Positions 23,839-35,464 of a stretch of DNA of 64,000 nucleotides are shown here, piece by piece. Every line of letters begins with the position of its first letter. The first letter of the stretch is position 1. Position numbers and translations under genes: made by a program. Source of the stretch: Daphnia carinata (taxonomy: Eukaryota; Arthropoda; Branchiopoda; Diplostraca; Daphniidae). The notes beneath the pieces were generated by a model. That model searched no databases, was not told the origin of the DNA, and worked only from the letters and a program-made list of their open reading frames with translations. The stretch is from positions 2,761,884 through 2,825,883 of the forward strand of contig NC_081332.1 in the NCBI RefSeq assembly GCF_022539665.2, given 5' to 3'.

Positions 23839-26800
23839 GAATAAAAAAAAACGAAACAAAAAACCCACCACCTGTCCAATCAAAAGCCTCAAAAGGCTTT
23901 TCATGTCCGCCAGCCTGAATCAGACAACGCCGAGGCAACAAAGAAAAGGCACGAACTACGTCTTCTTCGTTTCCTTCAATAACTTCAAAATCTGTTGTAA
24001 AGTAGCCAGAAAAACAAACGGCTTTTTCCTTCTTAAGCAAAAAATCGAAAAGGGCCTAACCCTGAAGTCACTCTTCATGTTGCGTTCGTTCATCTTCGAT
24101 ATTTTATCATTTCGAATCTTCTGTGTGTTATTGGTTTCCATTTTCCGTCACTACAAGATAAATAAGTATTCGTTTTACAGCGCCAACTCAATGGATTACT
24201 TAAAAACTGTCTTCTGTTGCTTTGGTTTCATTTCAGTTACCTAGTCCATTTCAATTAGTTCAGTCGACTGGTGTTTTTGTTCGTACTTTTTATTCTTCCT
24301 TTGTCTCTCACAATCTGTCGGCCTCCTTGTTCTCCAGTCTCCCTCACACACACACACACAATTGAGAAAATTTTAAACCAAATGAAAACATTAGTTATTA
24401 CTTCATGTCCCCTCAAAGCTGCTAAACCTGTATTTTATGGACATTTTTCGTCACGCAGTAGCCTCGATTTCAATGGTTTTTACTTTCTTTTTCTTCCCTT
24501 TTTCTGTAAGTATATAATGTTGACACATGCATGTGAACCAGTCAGATGTTGATTCAGCTCGGTACTTATATAAATATGATGACAATGTATCTATGCATTT
24601 CCCCACACTGGAAGGAAGGGGTTTGTTACGTTTGAAACCAAAAAAAAAAATATTTACCGAGTAAAAGCTGCTACAAGTTGATGACACCAACATTTTAGGC
24701 TAAAAACTTTTTCCCTTTGTTTTCATTAGTAGACAATTATTTAGTGCATACTACCTATTATAAACGGTTAATCATTCACTTTGTAAACAAATAAAAGTCG
24801 TCCCTAAAATAGGTAACTTTTTTTTTCCAAAACTCAAATCCCAATCGACTTCCTACGCTGCTACTGCTGCCACATATTGTGGATTTCAGTCCCCGAGTTA
24901 TATTTGTTCTTCTTTCATTTTATTGTTGTTTTATTTTTCGCCACTTCATCCATTCTCCTGCTCTGTGTGTGTGGTATTAAACAAATATAATAATACAGAA
25001 AAAATAAAACAAAAAAAAACACAGACTAACCCACATCATGTCTTCCTAAATCGACTGTAAACATCGTCTGCTTCTATTCAAGAATCATCTTTCAGGTAAG
25101 AACACTACTAAGATTCTCTCTTGTCACTTTGTTTCCCCTTTTCTTGTTCGAGTTTCATACATATAAAAATTATATTGGTGCTTCCTTGTTTATGATTCTT
25201 TCATTCGAGCCTTACAGTACCGGATGAAACCAATGAATCATGCAGATTTTCTGGTTATCAAAATTTCAAAATTTCATATCATTTTTTAGTGTGTTTAGAT
25301 TAACAAAATTGGCTCGTTGAGTCATGGAATTTAGATAAATGATGATGTATTGATTTTGTTACTGCTAGAAAGCGAAAGCAAAAAAAAGAGAACCTCCATC
25401 AAACTGTTGAGAAGACGACGTCATCATGGTTTGTCTGCTAACCGTTTCGCTTTCATCCAGTGTGCTTTTCTCAGTATTTATGCTAACGCAAAATAGATCA
25501 AATGAAACCTAACCAACAAACAGAAAGCCTTAAAAAGGGAAAAAGAAAACACAAAATCCTTAGAACGTAAATTCTTAAATTCGAAAGGCACTGGAAAACT
25601 CAGTTTACTGTTTGGCTTTTGCAAGAAGTCATTCGTCATGTAGATGGCAAAGAACGCAAACCCAACCAACTGTATATAAATGCAATATTCGTATATAAGC
25701 CCATTCGGTAGAGTATTCTGTTTATTCGTCGGCCTGACATCGATCGCCGTTGCTTTCGTGACGACAACGGTGACAATAGAAAGGGGATAGGTATAAAGCG
25801 AGACCCAATCGTCAATCCTGCATGCAACTGACAGACACACACACAGTTATGTACCACGTTACTACCACAATACTATGAAGTACGGACGCATGACTTGAAA
25901 CCTCTTTTGCAATCGATCGATACTCACATAGAAGATGAAGAGCAAAATCCATACAGTCTCGCTCGTCTTTATGGCCCTTGAGTTCTGCATTCTGGCTTTT
26001 CCTAGCCACCTCCTTCCGGGCGTTTTTCCATTCACGAGAGATTGCCACGTCACATGCGCCAGATCCTTGCTCACTCGCAAAACATTTTATATCGAAAATA
26101 TCAATAGTCGTTCGTCTTCTTCTTTCCCTTATTGTTATTATTATTAATTTTTATTTCCCATTAGGATAGCTTTCTGATATACGGATCGCGCCTGCGTGGT
26201 TTAAAACGTATTAATGGTCCTGAAAAGCTCATACGAAATATATTGCTAAGGAGAAGAAATGACAAAATCAACAGAAAGGCAAAAAAATAAATCAAATTTC
26301 GATCTCAAGTTTGCTCGTGGGACCGCAAACAACTACATGCAGTTATTGTATTCGTCCATTTTTCGGTACTAGAGACACGGATGGACTTGAATCAACCGAT
26401 CAATATGGTTATCCTTTGTTTGGTCGTGTACGGAAAATGGCCATAAGCGAAGACGCGATCTTCAGGTGAATGAGAAAAAGGTTCAGCAGCGACATATTTG
26501 TCCTATTCATTTATCTTTCAGTCTTTATCCAGCAAGTGGAACAGTACTCTTTCACCTTTTAACATAAAGTAGTCTTATTTCTATTTGTCATAGTCCCTTC
26601 AGCAAACAAAGGCTGGAGGGGGTTTTTCCAGATTCCCCCCACGTTAAAAAAATCACACATAACATGAGATGAGATATGCTTATGCAAGGTTAGTGGCCTG
26701 TCGTCCATGGTCACCACATGTGTGCGGAATTCTGAAGATGTTGACAACGAAGTTCCAAATTATTTCTCCTAGACCTACTAAAACTTCTCGTTGTTCAGGA

Positions 26801-26990
26801 TTGTTCCTTCTGTAACATATCTTTTGATCTCTTGCGTGCTAAGAATTAAAAATGTCTCGCAACTGACATAAAACGGAACGAAAAACGAAAGGCAAAATAA
26901 CAAAATCGAATCTAGCGCGTTTCTTAACAAGTTACGCGGAACCTATTCCGCGCCCTTTACACAAGACCCCATTCACCACGGCACCACCAC

Positions 26991-26998
<8 letters not shown>
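23839..26998. other. Syx1A 3' region / intergenic, copy A
   Basis: About 3.2 kb, probably Syx1A 3' untranslated sequence then intergenic DNA up to NAA25. It has T-rich and A-rich tracts, a short CA run near 24348-24360, and possible poly(A) signals, for example AATAAA near 24789. Short ORFs on both strands around 25478-26169 overlap one another and show no family features. Confidence 0.4.

Positions 26999-27024
<26 letters not shown>
26999..27024. repeat. (AC)13 microsatellite upstream of NAA25, copy A
   Basis: A pure AC dinucleotide run 13 nt before the NAA25 start codon, so it lies in its 5' untranslated region or core promoter. Copy B has about 18 units at the same place. Confidence 0.9.
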
Positions 27025-27025
<1 letters not shown>

Positions 27026-27037
27026 GGCACACACATC

Positions 27038-30000
27038 ATGGTGTCGAAGATGGCTCCAAAGACGAAACCGGTGGATAACTCTGTCAACGAGAGACGTTTG
27101 CGGCCCATTTACGGTAATTGATCTCAAAGCAAGGAATTCCTAAATTATGTTACACTCTCCTCAGATACTTAAATACTTCGAAAAATCGTGTTTGACCCGT
27201 AATTGTCTAGATTAAACTGTCGCTCTACTTGTTTAATTTTCGTAACCAAAATAGATTGGCTGGATAATGGAAACAATAAAAAAGCCCTACAAGAAGCTGA
27301 AAAGGTTTTGAAGAAGCAACCAAACCTCCAGTGTGCCAAAGTATTCTTGCTAAACTTCACATTTAATTAACTGAAAATGTCAACTTGTAAAAAACCTAGG
27401 TATTAAAAGCACTTGCAATGGTACGCCTGGGGAAATCAGAAGAAGCTCAGATTATATTGAAAGATGTACAATTGGAGGAGCCTTGTGAAGATGCTACTCT
27501 CCAAGCCATGGCTATTTGTTATCGGGAAACACACAGACGTAACAGACAAATACAAACCTTTTTATTTACACAAATTGTAAGGAATTTTGTTACTTTGTAT
27601 TTCAGCTGAACTAACATGCCAGATATATGAAGCTGCTGTGAAAAAAGATCCATTAAATGAAGAGTTTTTGTCCCACCTTTTCATGGGTTATGTCCGTATT
27701 GGAGACTATCGAAAACAACAACAAACAGCCATGGCCCTCTTCAAAGTTAAACCCAAAAACCCCTATTATTTCTGGGCTGTTATGAGTATCCTTATGCAAG
27801 TAAATGTCTTTTGCTGTTTGTCTTAGAACGTTCATGATGGATATTTTATTCCTTCCTAGGCCTACGTTAGTGACGATACCGTATGCCTTACGATTACCTT
27901 GCCACTTGCAGAACGAATGATTAAAAAGTTCGTAGAAGAAAAAAAAATAGAAGCTGAAGCTGAGGTACAGTTGTACTTGATGGTCCTGGAGAGACAGGTA
28001 TTTCCAAGTTGCAGTCTTTTATTGCCTGGATGTGTATAACCAACCAATGTCCTTATCCAGAGAAAATACCATGAAGCCTTAGAAGTGCTACAGGGGCCGC
28101 TATCAGAAAAGCTGGCTTCTAGCATAATCGAAAGTAAAAAAGGCGAATATCTCAAACAAATGAAACGTTGGGATCAGATGATGGATTATACCGAAGAGCT
28201 TTTACGTTCAAATCCTGATCAATGGAGCTATTACGTCCATTATGCAGAAACTTTGTTTGAAATTTCATCTCAAGACGTGACCGTAGTTGATCGGGCGAAA
28301 ACGTTTTTGTTCTCGTTACTGGAGCAAGAAAGAATGAAATCGGCTAATAAATTAAGGGGTCCGTACCTGGCAATGCTGTATTTTTGGCAGCAACTTCAAC
28401 AGCGAAATTTCGATGCCTCCGCCGTTTTTGGTATTTCTTTCTATCCATTTGATAAAGTTTGGTTGAACATGGATGTTGCAAAATTAATTTATCATAACTT
28501 GTTTGTAGGGAACTTCAAGGAGTTTGCGCAGGAGTATGTGGAAATTATGGGAGACAAACCATGCGCTTTCCAGGATCTCAAACCATTCATTAGAAGCTTA
28601 CCAGCAGACCAAGTTACTGAGTTTCTCGATTGCGTTAATCAATCTGTCGGCTTGGACGACCCAAGTCGTCAGTCACCTAAAACGGTAATAGTTCGTAATA
28701 ACAAAAAGGATAATACAAACTATTGTTTTTCTTTAAGGTTAAGCAAATCTGTCGGCATTTGCTGCAACTTCAACTCAATCGCTTTCTCGGGCAACATGAT
28801 CTATTAGGTAAAGAGGAGAAAACTCAACTGTCTCGTGAATTATGGGACCACTATCTACGAACCAAATTTTTAAATGTTGGCCTATTAACGACGGATATCA
28901 GGTAATTTCTTTCGGTTATTTTAAATTACATAATTTCAACGCTACTTTATTTGTTTTTAAACGAGTAGACCAAATGATGGATATGCCTTACTGGCGGCCC
29001 ACCTTTTGTTAGATACGTGGAATAATGATCCCGATGTTCTTGAAAAGTGCCTGTTGTTGCTGGAAATGGCCCTTGCCAATAGTCCGGCCAATTATCACCT
29101 CAAGTTGCTCGTCACGAGAGTTTACACACTAGCTGGTAAACACATAATAGTTGTGGCAAATTTCTATGCGTCGATTATTTGTAACCAATGCCTCTAAAGG
29201 TCACGGACGAGCAGCTTTCCAGCGTTACGAGACGTTAGATATTAAATACATCCAATTGGATTCCCTCGGCCATTTGCTCTGTCGACCTCTACTTTCGATG
29301 GGATTACCATATACAGCTTCGCCACTTTTGTCTAGCACATTACGTTTTTACACCACACACGCCAGAGAAGTATTGACACTCATATTATTTATTTAGAAAA
29401 TAGTTCTTGAATGTCCTGGTTGTTTCTTACTGAACAGACATCTGAATGCCTGATCTCGGCCTATAAATTTGGCTCTTTCGGGAAGATTCCCGAGTTCACT
29501 CAATTCTGCCAGCGGCTTGACAGCTCGGCCCACTTTGCTTCGGTCACCGCTGAGCGCATGTTGCTTGATTTGCTCCTTGAGAGCAACTCGCATACTAAAT
29601 TAGTGCAGATGGCAGGAGGCATGTTCGCCGATCCTGACAAGGATCAACCTGACTGGCAAGCCTGCGTCGATAATCGCGATTGCGGTGTTTTTGTCTCCTG
29701 GGAGCCACCGTCCAAGTATTGAACAAAGCAAACCAAGTTTGAATAATTTAATATTTTACTCTGATCGCTGTTCTTGTTTGCAATTCCTAACAGAAATTCG
29801 CACGATGATATCGTGAAGACAACGTTTAACGACGAAGTGAAATTCGCTCGGCTACGCAATCGTCTTGTTCACGCCCTTATTGCCACTGTTGCGCTCTCGC
29901 CGATTTGGCAGGTTGAACATTTTATGCTTTGTCGTTAGTTTTACTAAACAAGCTGCTAGCAAACTGTTGATTTTTCCAGATTGAAGTTCAAGAAACGAAA

Positions 30001-30925
30001 AGTAGAACGGAAAACTTGAACAATGATCAAATAGCAGAACACCCGAGGGATAAGTGTATTTTACCTAAACTGCTTCAAGAACTTGGAATTTTGTTAACTG
30101 AGTTGAAATCAGAGTCGTTGATGAGCCATAGTCAGGTAAAAAGGGAATTAAAGTCATACACTACATTTGGTTTGACGATTAAACTTTGCCCGTAGTTCTC
30201 CGTGCAAAGTCCACCACCTCCAAAAGGCTTTATTCCTACGTTGAGAACGGTTCTCTAGAACCGATTTTGATTTTGATGGATATAGTCTCAAAGGGCCAAT
30301 GTCACGCGATTGGTAACGATGAAATCCGACAGCTTGATAATGCCCTCAACCGCGTTGTTGACTCTGCTCAGCTGTCCGTCGCCAGCGAGGGTTTCTGGAG
30401 GAATTATGTCCGACTTGAGAGAGTTTACAATGCAGTCGAGGTAAAGATTTGCTTGACTGATTGTAAGAGATGAAAAATAATGGATTTCTTTCAATTTACA
30501 GACATTATGTTTGTGTGTGCTGGTCACTTCTACTATTCATGCCATAATCAAAAATAACAATGCATTAAGCAAAAAAAAGAAAAAAAAAGGTGAAGCGGAT
30601 AATGGCGATTCATTGAACAGAGTATGTACCACAAATTTCCCGTTCGTGGAAGTCAGAACTTAAATCCAACTTAATAATTCAGGTAAAGCAATTTTCGACC
30701 TTGGTAAGCTGTGTAACGTCTAACATGAAAAAGATGGAAGCTCTTATTGACGAGTTAAGCGTCCAAGTGGGTGTCAGCCAGATGAAATTAACAGAATCAG
30801 ATAACGAAAAAGCAGTACATGCGATCACAGATGAAATAAACAAGAACTTGAGTCAGTCCCCCGTTTCAGAAGTGAAGAATCTAATGGTGGAAAAGTTTAA
30901 GTTGTTAGAGACATGCAACCTGTAA
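27038..30925 (+). CDS. NAA25: NAA25, NatB N-terminal acetyltransferase auxiliary subunit, copy A (one frameshift)
   Basis: TPR-type auxiliary subunit that anchors the NatB catalytic subunit NAA20 to ribosomes (Drosophila psidin). Exons: 27038-27113, 27255-27340, 27400-27538, 27606-27799, 27860-27997, 28061-28684, 28738-28901, 28969-29135, 29200-29369, 29438-29715, 29794-29911, 29980-30135, 30196-30440, 30502-about 30590, 30683-30925. Landmarks: NERRLRPIYDWLDNGNNKKA, YEAAVKKDPLNEE, VKPKNPYYFWAVMS, TERMLLDLLLE-type helix, and a Lys run as in human NAA25. Exon 5 is intact (A9 run at 27939-27947). Exon 13 has a 4-A run at 30222-30225 where copy B has 2; in copy A this shifts the frame to a TAG at 30256-30258. 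The rest of exon 13 is open only in the copy B frame. The Lys-run exon end is ambiguous. Confidence 0.85.
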
Positions 30926-31029
30926 TGCGAAATACAATTTTCGTTGCATTGCTTTCCACGAGTTTGATATTCCTTTTTTTACGGATATGTGAATGCATAG
31001 TCTTCTCGACTAATGCGAGCCTTACCATA

Positions 31030-31215
31030 TAAGCTCAAAAACTATAGACTCTACATAAAAACAACTTCCATTTTCGCGTTCCTTGGTTAATTTTGAATCA
31101 GAATCATATATTATCTAGATTTAATTATATTATTTTTTAATAGGACAAAATTTTAAGCCCGACAATATAAGGCCGGCTTTCTGTTTTTTTTCCCTTTAAT
31201 TCAAAAACTATAACG
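31030..31215 (-). repeat. Inverted single relative of the 180-bp satellite
   Basis: Read on the minus strand, this stretch follows the order of the 180-bp monomer at 39511-40301. It has an AGCCGGCC...GTCGGGCTTAAAA block, then an AT-rich middle with CTAGATAATATATGAT, then GTTTTTATGTAGA and a TTTTTGAG end. It is clearly diverged and present once, and copy B has the same element near 63605-63790. It links the flank of NAA25 to the satellite array about 8 kb downstream. Confidence 0.6.
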
Positions 31216-31265
31216 CCAATTAAAAAATATTCCATTCCATTCTGCATCGAAAACATGTATTTTAA

Positions 31266-31319
31266 GCCAAATTTGAAATTTGGCACAAAATTAAAAAAAT
31301 GAGAAGGCTATAGCCTTCT
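31266..31319. repeat. Two adjacent short palindromes
   Basis: GCCAAATTT-G-AAATTTGGC occupies 31266-31284. An uninterrupted 18-bp palindrome, AGAAGGCTATAGCCTTCT, occupies 31302-31319. Both are conserved in copy B near 63838-63892. They could be ends of a small mobile element or hairpins in a transcript; nothing decides which. Confidence 0.6.
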
Positions 31320-32870
31320 ACAATACTACAAATAATAACAATGAAAATTCACATAGGTAACGTTGATTTGCCAACGCCATCTCGGAGTAACATGAGTAGC
31401 ATTTGCAGGCGTTACTACTGGTATACTTCATAACAGAAGCGTACTGGCGGTTTAGTACTGAACAGTCAGAACTTACAGTCCATCATATTCCATATGGTCA
31501 TCTTATTCTTTGTTTATTTATTACTTATATTCCAATCAGAACTAATTTAATTGCTTAAATTCAATTCACGAAACGTTGATTTGGGGCTTACATGTAAAAA
31601 TTTTACAATAGGCCGTTGTTTGTAACAATTCCGCCTATTGGGCTTCTTCTCTTCTCATTGCCAGTGAACGGCCAATCATCAACGACCTTTTGTGTACTGA
31701 ACAACAGGCGTCTGCAAAATTCCATGCGATGTGGAACATAGAAAGTGCTCATGTTGGAGCTGTAAAAATCCGTAACAATAATTTCTCATTTTTTTTTTTT
31801 TTTTTTCGTTATGCAAGTGAGCATAGATTTTTATCTTTTACCACGTTTCTGAACTGTTGGTATATTGGTATGCAAGATGAAACTTAATTGAAAACACTTT
31901 CTACTGTGTTTCCGATGCTTGTTCCAGTGTCTTCAGTTGACCCCTAGAATCCGGGAATTAGTCACGCACATCTAATCTGACTTAAACCTTTCAGGTTGCG
32001 TGAAGGATATTACGAAAAAGAGTTAACTTTCGCCGTAGCCTTCCTAATCCAAGTGATTTTTGTCATGCCTGAAATAATGAAGGAAAAAAGTGTCAAATCA
32101 GGCTTCATCTCCACTCAGTGACATGGACACTGAAGAATATATTGTTGGGAAAATCTGAGGTTAGTTTGGAAATTTATCTAAATTGAATATGTTAATATAA
32201 ATTTACCGTCTTGTGATTATAACAGAATCTGAAATATCATATTAGGAGAAGGATGGTGAAGTTGGGTATTTGCTGATAGGGATAGGGGTTGAATGAGAAT
32301 CCTGAAAACAAGCTAAGCCAAGAGAAGAAAATTGTGAAGAAAAAAGAACTAAAGCACAGGTTTGTTTCAAATTCTTAACTAGAAGCTATGAACAGCAAGA
32401 TGTTGTCAGTAAATCTATAGTTTCTACATGTCATTATGGATGCCCAGTCTTCCAACAGGATTTGATCGAAATTTAGAGGCGGAGACAATTTTAGGAGTGA
32501 GAGATGACGGTAACGTAACTATATAGGTAACCGTTTTGTTTTTGTGTTCTATTAAAACTTCCCCCTGTCATTTTCAAGCAGTTTTTTTTTTGTTTTTAGA
32601 TAGTTGTACGGATGTGTAAAGAATGGTGGTTGCAGGTCATGAGAGCCATTCCTTTAGACAATACCTTTCCATTTTTATTGCTTTAATTTTTGTCATTTTA
32701 GCCGCTGAATGTAGCTGGAACAGAACGGATTGGAATTTTAACGTCAAGACATCGGGCTGGTTGGACGATTAAACATCCCTCTGCGGGGACACAGACATTG
32801 TGTCTAGTTTTTATCTGTAGATAATTTTGGGATAACAACTTTGCCACGAATACTGTGACTTTGATAACTA

Positions 32871-33350
32871 GCAGTTGAACAGCCTTTCAATTCCAAACAA
32901 AAGGAGTCATGGTAATTGTATGTTTTGTATACATCTCTGTATAAACTATCACATATCTAGATTACTCAATTGACATGACACTCTATATGGCTGGCATTGG
33001 AGTAGATAATGCTGTTCGTTTGCAGAATATGTCACTGAGAAGGGCTTCTATTATGGTAGGAGTATCATGTTTTACTACAGGCTGACCAGAATTACAAACA
33101 CATTGATTGAAAACTATCATCAATTTCAACAATTGGTAAGTGAAATAATAATAGTAATAATATGAAATTGTAATAATATTCTAATGGTAAGTAAATACTT
33201 TGGAATTATTGTTGGGAAAGAGTGACAATATTTATAATATAAATTATTTTTTTTTTAACAGGTTAAAAACCATTTTCTAGGCTGTTTATGGTAAAGTATA
33301 TTATATATAGCTATGAATTCATGTTATCCCAACGAATTGAAAATAATTGT
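32871..33350 (+). repeat. Diverged direct repeat, first copy
   Basis: Partner of 33444-33820. The two share at least four ordered blocks including GTTGAACAGCCTTTCAATT and GAAAATAATTGTACT, with spacing changes between blocks. It looks like an old local duplication or two related non-autonomous elements; no coding capacity. Confidence 0.6.
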
Positions 33351-33443
33351 ACTAATTTTTATCTACATTTGTCGAAGCTTTGTAAACCATAGGTTCCTAT
33401 GGACATATATATACACATAGACTAACACTGTAACTTCGATAAT

Positions 33444-33820
33444 TAACAGTTGAACAGCCTTTCAATTTCAAACAATAAGGAGTTATGGTAATTGTATGAT
33501 TTGTACACATTTCTACATAACATATCACTTATCTAGATTAACTCATTGAAATGACACTTTATATGGCTGGTGTCTGAGTAATGCTGCTCAAAGTATTGTG
33601 TTTTAGGATAGACTGATCAGAATCCTACATTGTAAACTACAGTATGGTAAATATTATGTATTTCATTAGATTCATGTGTGCTGAGGATAATTCAATAGTA
33701 ATAGTAATGGGAAGAAATGATAGGTTAGTAAAATTATTTTCCAACCTATTTATGGTAAGACATATTGTGTATCAATTATGAATGTTTATTAGCCCACCTA
33801 ATTGAAAATAATTGTACTTT
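33444..33820 (+). repeat. Diverged direct repeat, second copy
   Basis: Second member of the pair beginning at 32871. It is shorter, mainly through loss of sequence in the middle. It has the same strand and order of shared blocks. Confidence 0.6.
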
Positions 33821-34436
33821 TTACTTTGTTTAATTGTACTTTGCTTTGCTTATTTGTTAGTGATCAGAATTATTTTTTGGGTTAGTGTAACATTAAATAA
33901 TTTAATAGTTATTCAAAGTCGAACAGTTGAAATATCAAGTAGATTCACATATGCAGGGCATACGTTAAAATAGTGTTTTGCAGGTACAAGAATTACACAT
34001 ACATATTTAAACTTTATTGATAAGATTTTCGATGTTTAATAATTTCTATTTACATTCAGAAGTATCCGGTTAGTAATGTGAATTAAAGGACATGACTATA
34101 TGATGAATACCAGCAGTGATGAAACCTAAGAGTAGCAACAAACATAAAGTATGGTACTATAAATTTTTTAATTAATTAGTGGTACTTAACAAATTTCAAT
34201 ACCTCATTTGAATCAGTTTGAAAGGCAGCCAGAGTAAACACGCCAGCACCTACTCACACATGGATTGAAAGGGTCGTTCCTAAAAGAAATGGAATGCTAT
34301 TGGTAACAGTTTGATTTAATTAAGAATTAGTTTACTAACATAGATTTAGAACTAATTTAATTGAAGTAGAGATATCCTCTAACTTTCTACAATTAAAGAA
34401 GACAATGAAGCTAGTTAGCATAAATTCAACTTACCT

Positions 34437-34665
34437 GATAAGCGAATCGATCGACGATGGTGATATAGTTGTGGTATATTTGTAGAAGCAAGACTCCGTA
34501 CGAATGTGAATATCTAGCGTCTAGACGACGCCTTAAATACTCGCAGACACGTGTCACATTATTGCTTTCCCGGAAGTAGAGCGTAGGGTAGAGGGACCTA
34601 ATTCTGAAGGTCGATAGGTTGAAGGGCAAATTTTTATTTCCAGGTGAGCCCGAGGTTATAGCCAT
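34437..34665 (-). CDS. Hypothetical exon of an unrecognised gene
   Basis: From an ATG at 34663-34665 an open frame runs 76 codons to an ideal donor (CAG/GTAAGT at about 34431-34439). The encoded peptide includes NVTRVCEYLRRRLDARY and VLLLQIYHNYITIVDRFAYQ, more protein-like than the surroundings. A pyrimidine-rich acceptor follows at about 34280 (TTTCTTTTAG), continuing in phase 0 as ERPFQSMC before a stop or a second GTGAGT donor. I do not recognise the family and cannot complete the gene. It may be a decayed relic, since a related non-coding version of the second part appears near 41256-41330 and 44080-44150. Confidence 0.3.
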
Positions 34666-35464
34666 TCCCCATCGATTGACCCTAGGTTACTTGGTTTTTT
34701 TTATTTTCTTTTCTTTTTTTTTTTTTTTGCATTTTTCTTGTTTCTTTCCAAGTGCCTAAAACAGATGAAGAACCTCGGGCATACACAAAAAAGGCGAGGG
34801 GAGGGGGGATGAAGCAAAAAAGAAGCTAGAAGCTCAGTAGCTCAGTAGCTCTTTCACCTGCACGCGGTGCACTAGTGTACATTTGTTGCTTGAAATCCAC
34901 GTCTAATTATTCTTAGAACTTTCGCACGTGCAGCCAGCTTTCGCAATTTGTAGATTCATCAACTACGCATCAATAACGCACTGCATCAGCACCTGGGTTA
35001 GCCTCTGCACTGGACTTGTTTAGTTGGGTAGTACGATAAGTCTAGATGAAATAGATAAACGTAGATTAAGTTAAGGATTAGTAGGTCTAAAGTTAAGTTA
35101 AGAGTAAGGCTACTTTAAGTAAGGCGTAAGCGTAGTCCACCTCAATATGTTACCTTTGCACAACACTATCTCAGCCACTTTCTTTCACTTTTTTATGCAA
35201 TTATGAACCGTAGTCGTTGTTCGCAAACCATTTGCTTACTAAAAATCGTACATTTCAACTTTTTCACACAATTTCCACATGAACTGCCAATCCAAACAAC
35301 CTCCTGATCATTATCGAACGATTAATAACCAATTTATTTTCAGGAAATTTTTATCCAATGTAACTGTAATTTGTGTATCTGATCCTGTTAGAATTAAGAT
35401 GACACTTATTGCTGATGAAATATTCAAAAGAAAAATGTTTTTTTTTTTCTCTTTTGTACAATCA

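Larger units (their letters stand above)
12389..31428. repeat. Large direct duplication, copy A (~19 kb)
   Basis: This block matches 44946-64000 almost base for base, including introns and intergenic DNA. The offset is 32559 at FBXO47 and the start of syntaxin, drifting to 32578 at the start of NAA25 through small indels. It carries the vitellogenin 5' half, FBXO47, Syx1A, NAA25 and the repeat DNA after NAA25. The left edge lies inside a vitellogenin exon. The right edge is unknown because copy B reaches the window end. Confidence 0.95.
31429..34430. other. Gene-poor AT-rich interval
   Basis: No gene supported. The segment from about 32871 to 33350 is repeated in diverged form at about 33444-33820: shared order of TTGAACAGCCTTTCAATT, TGGTAATTGTATG, ATATGGCTGG and TTGAAAATAATTGTACT. 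The second copy is about 100 bp shorter. The remainder is low-complexity AT-rich DNA with no recognisable element. Confidence 0.5.

Noticed and set aside
25478-26169. Overlapping ORFs on both strands downstream of Syx1A, one with a signal-peptide-like start (plus 25935)
   Set aside because: Identity between copies only reflects the duplication. There is no family similarity, and competing frames are equally open.
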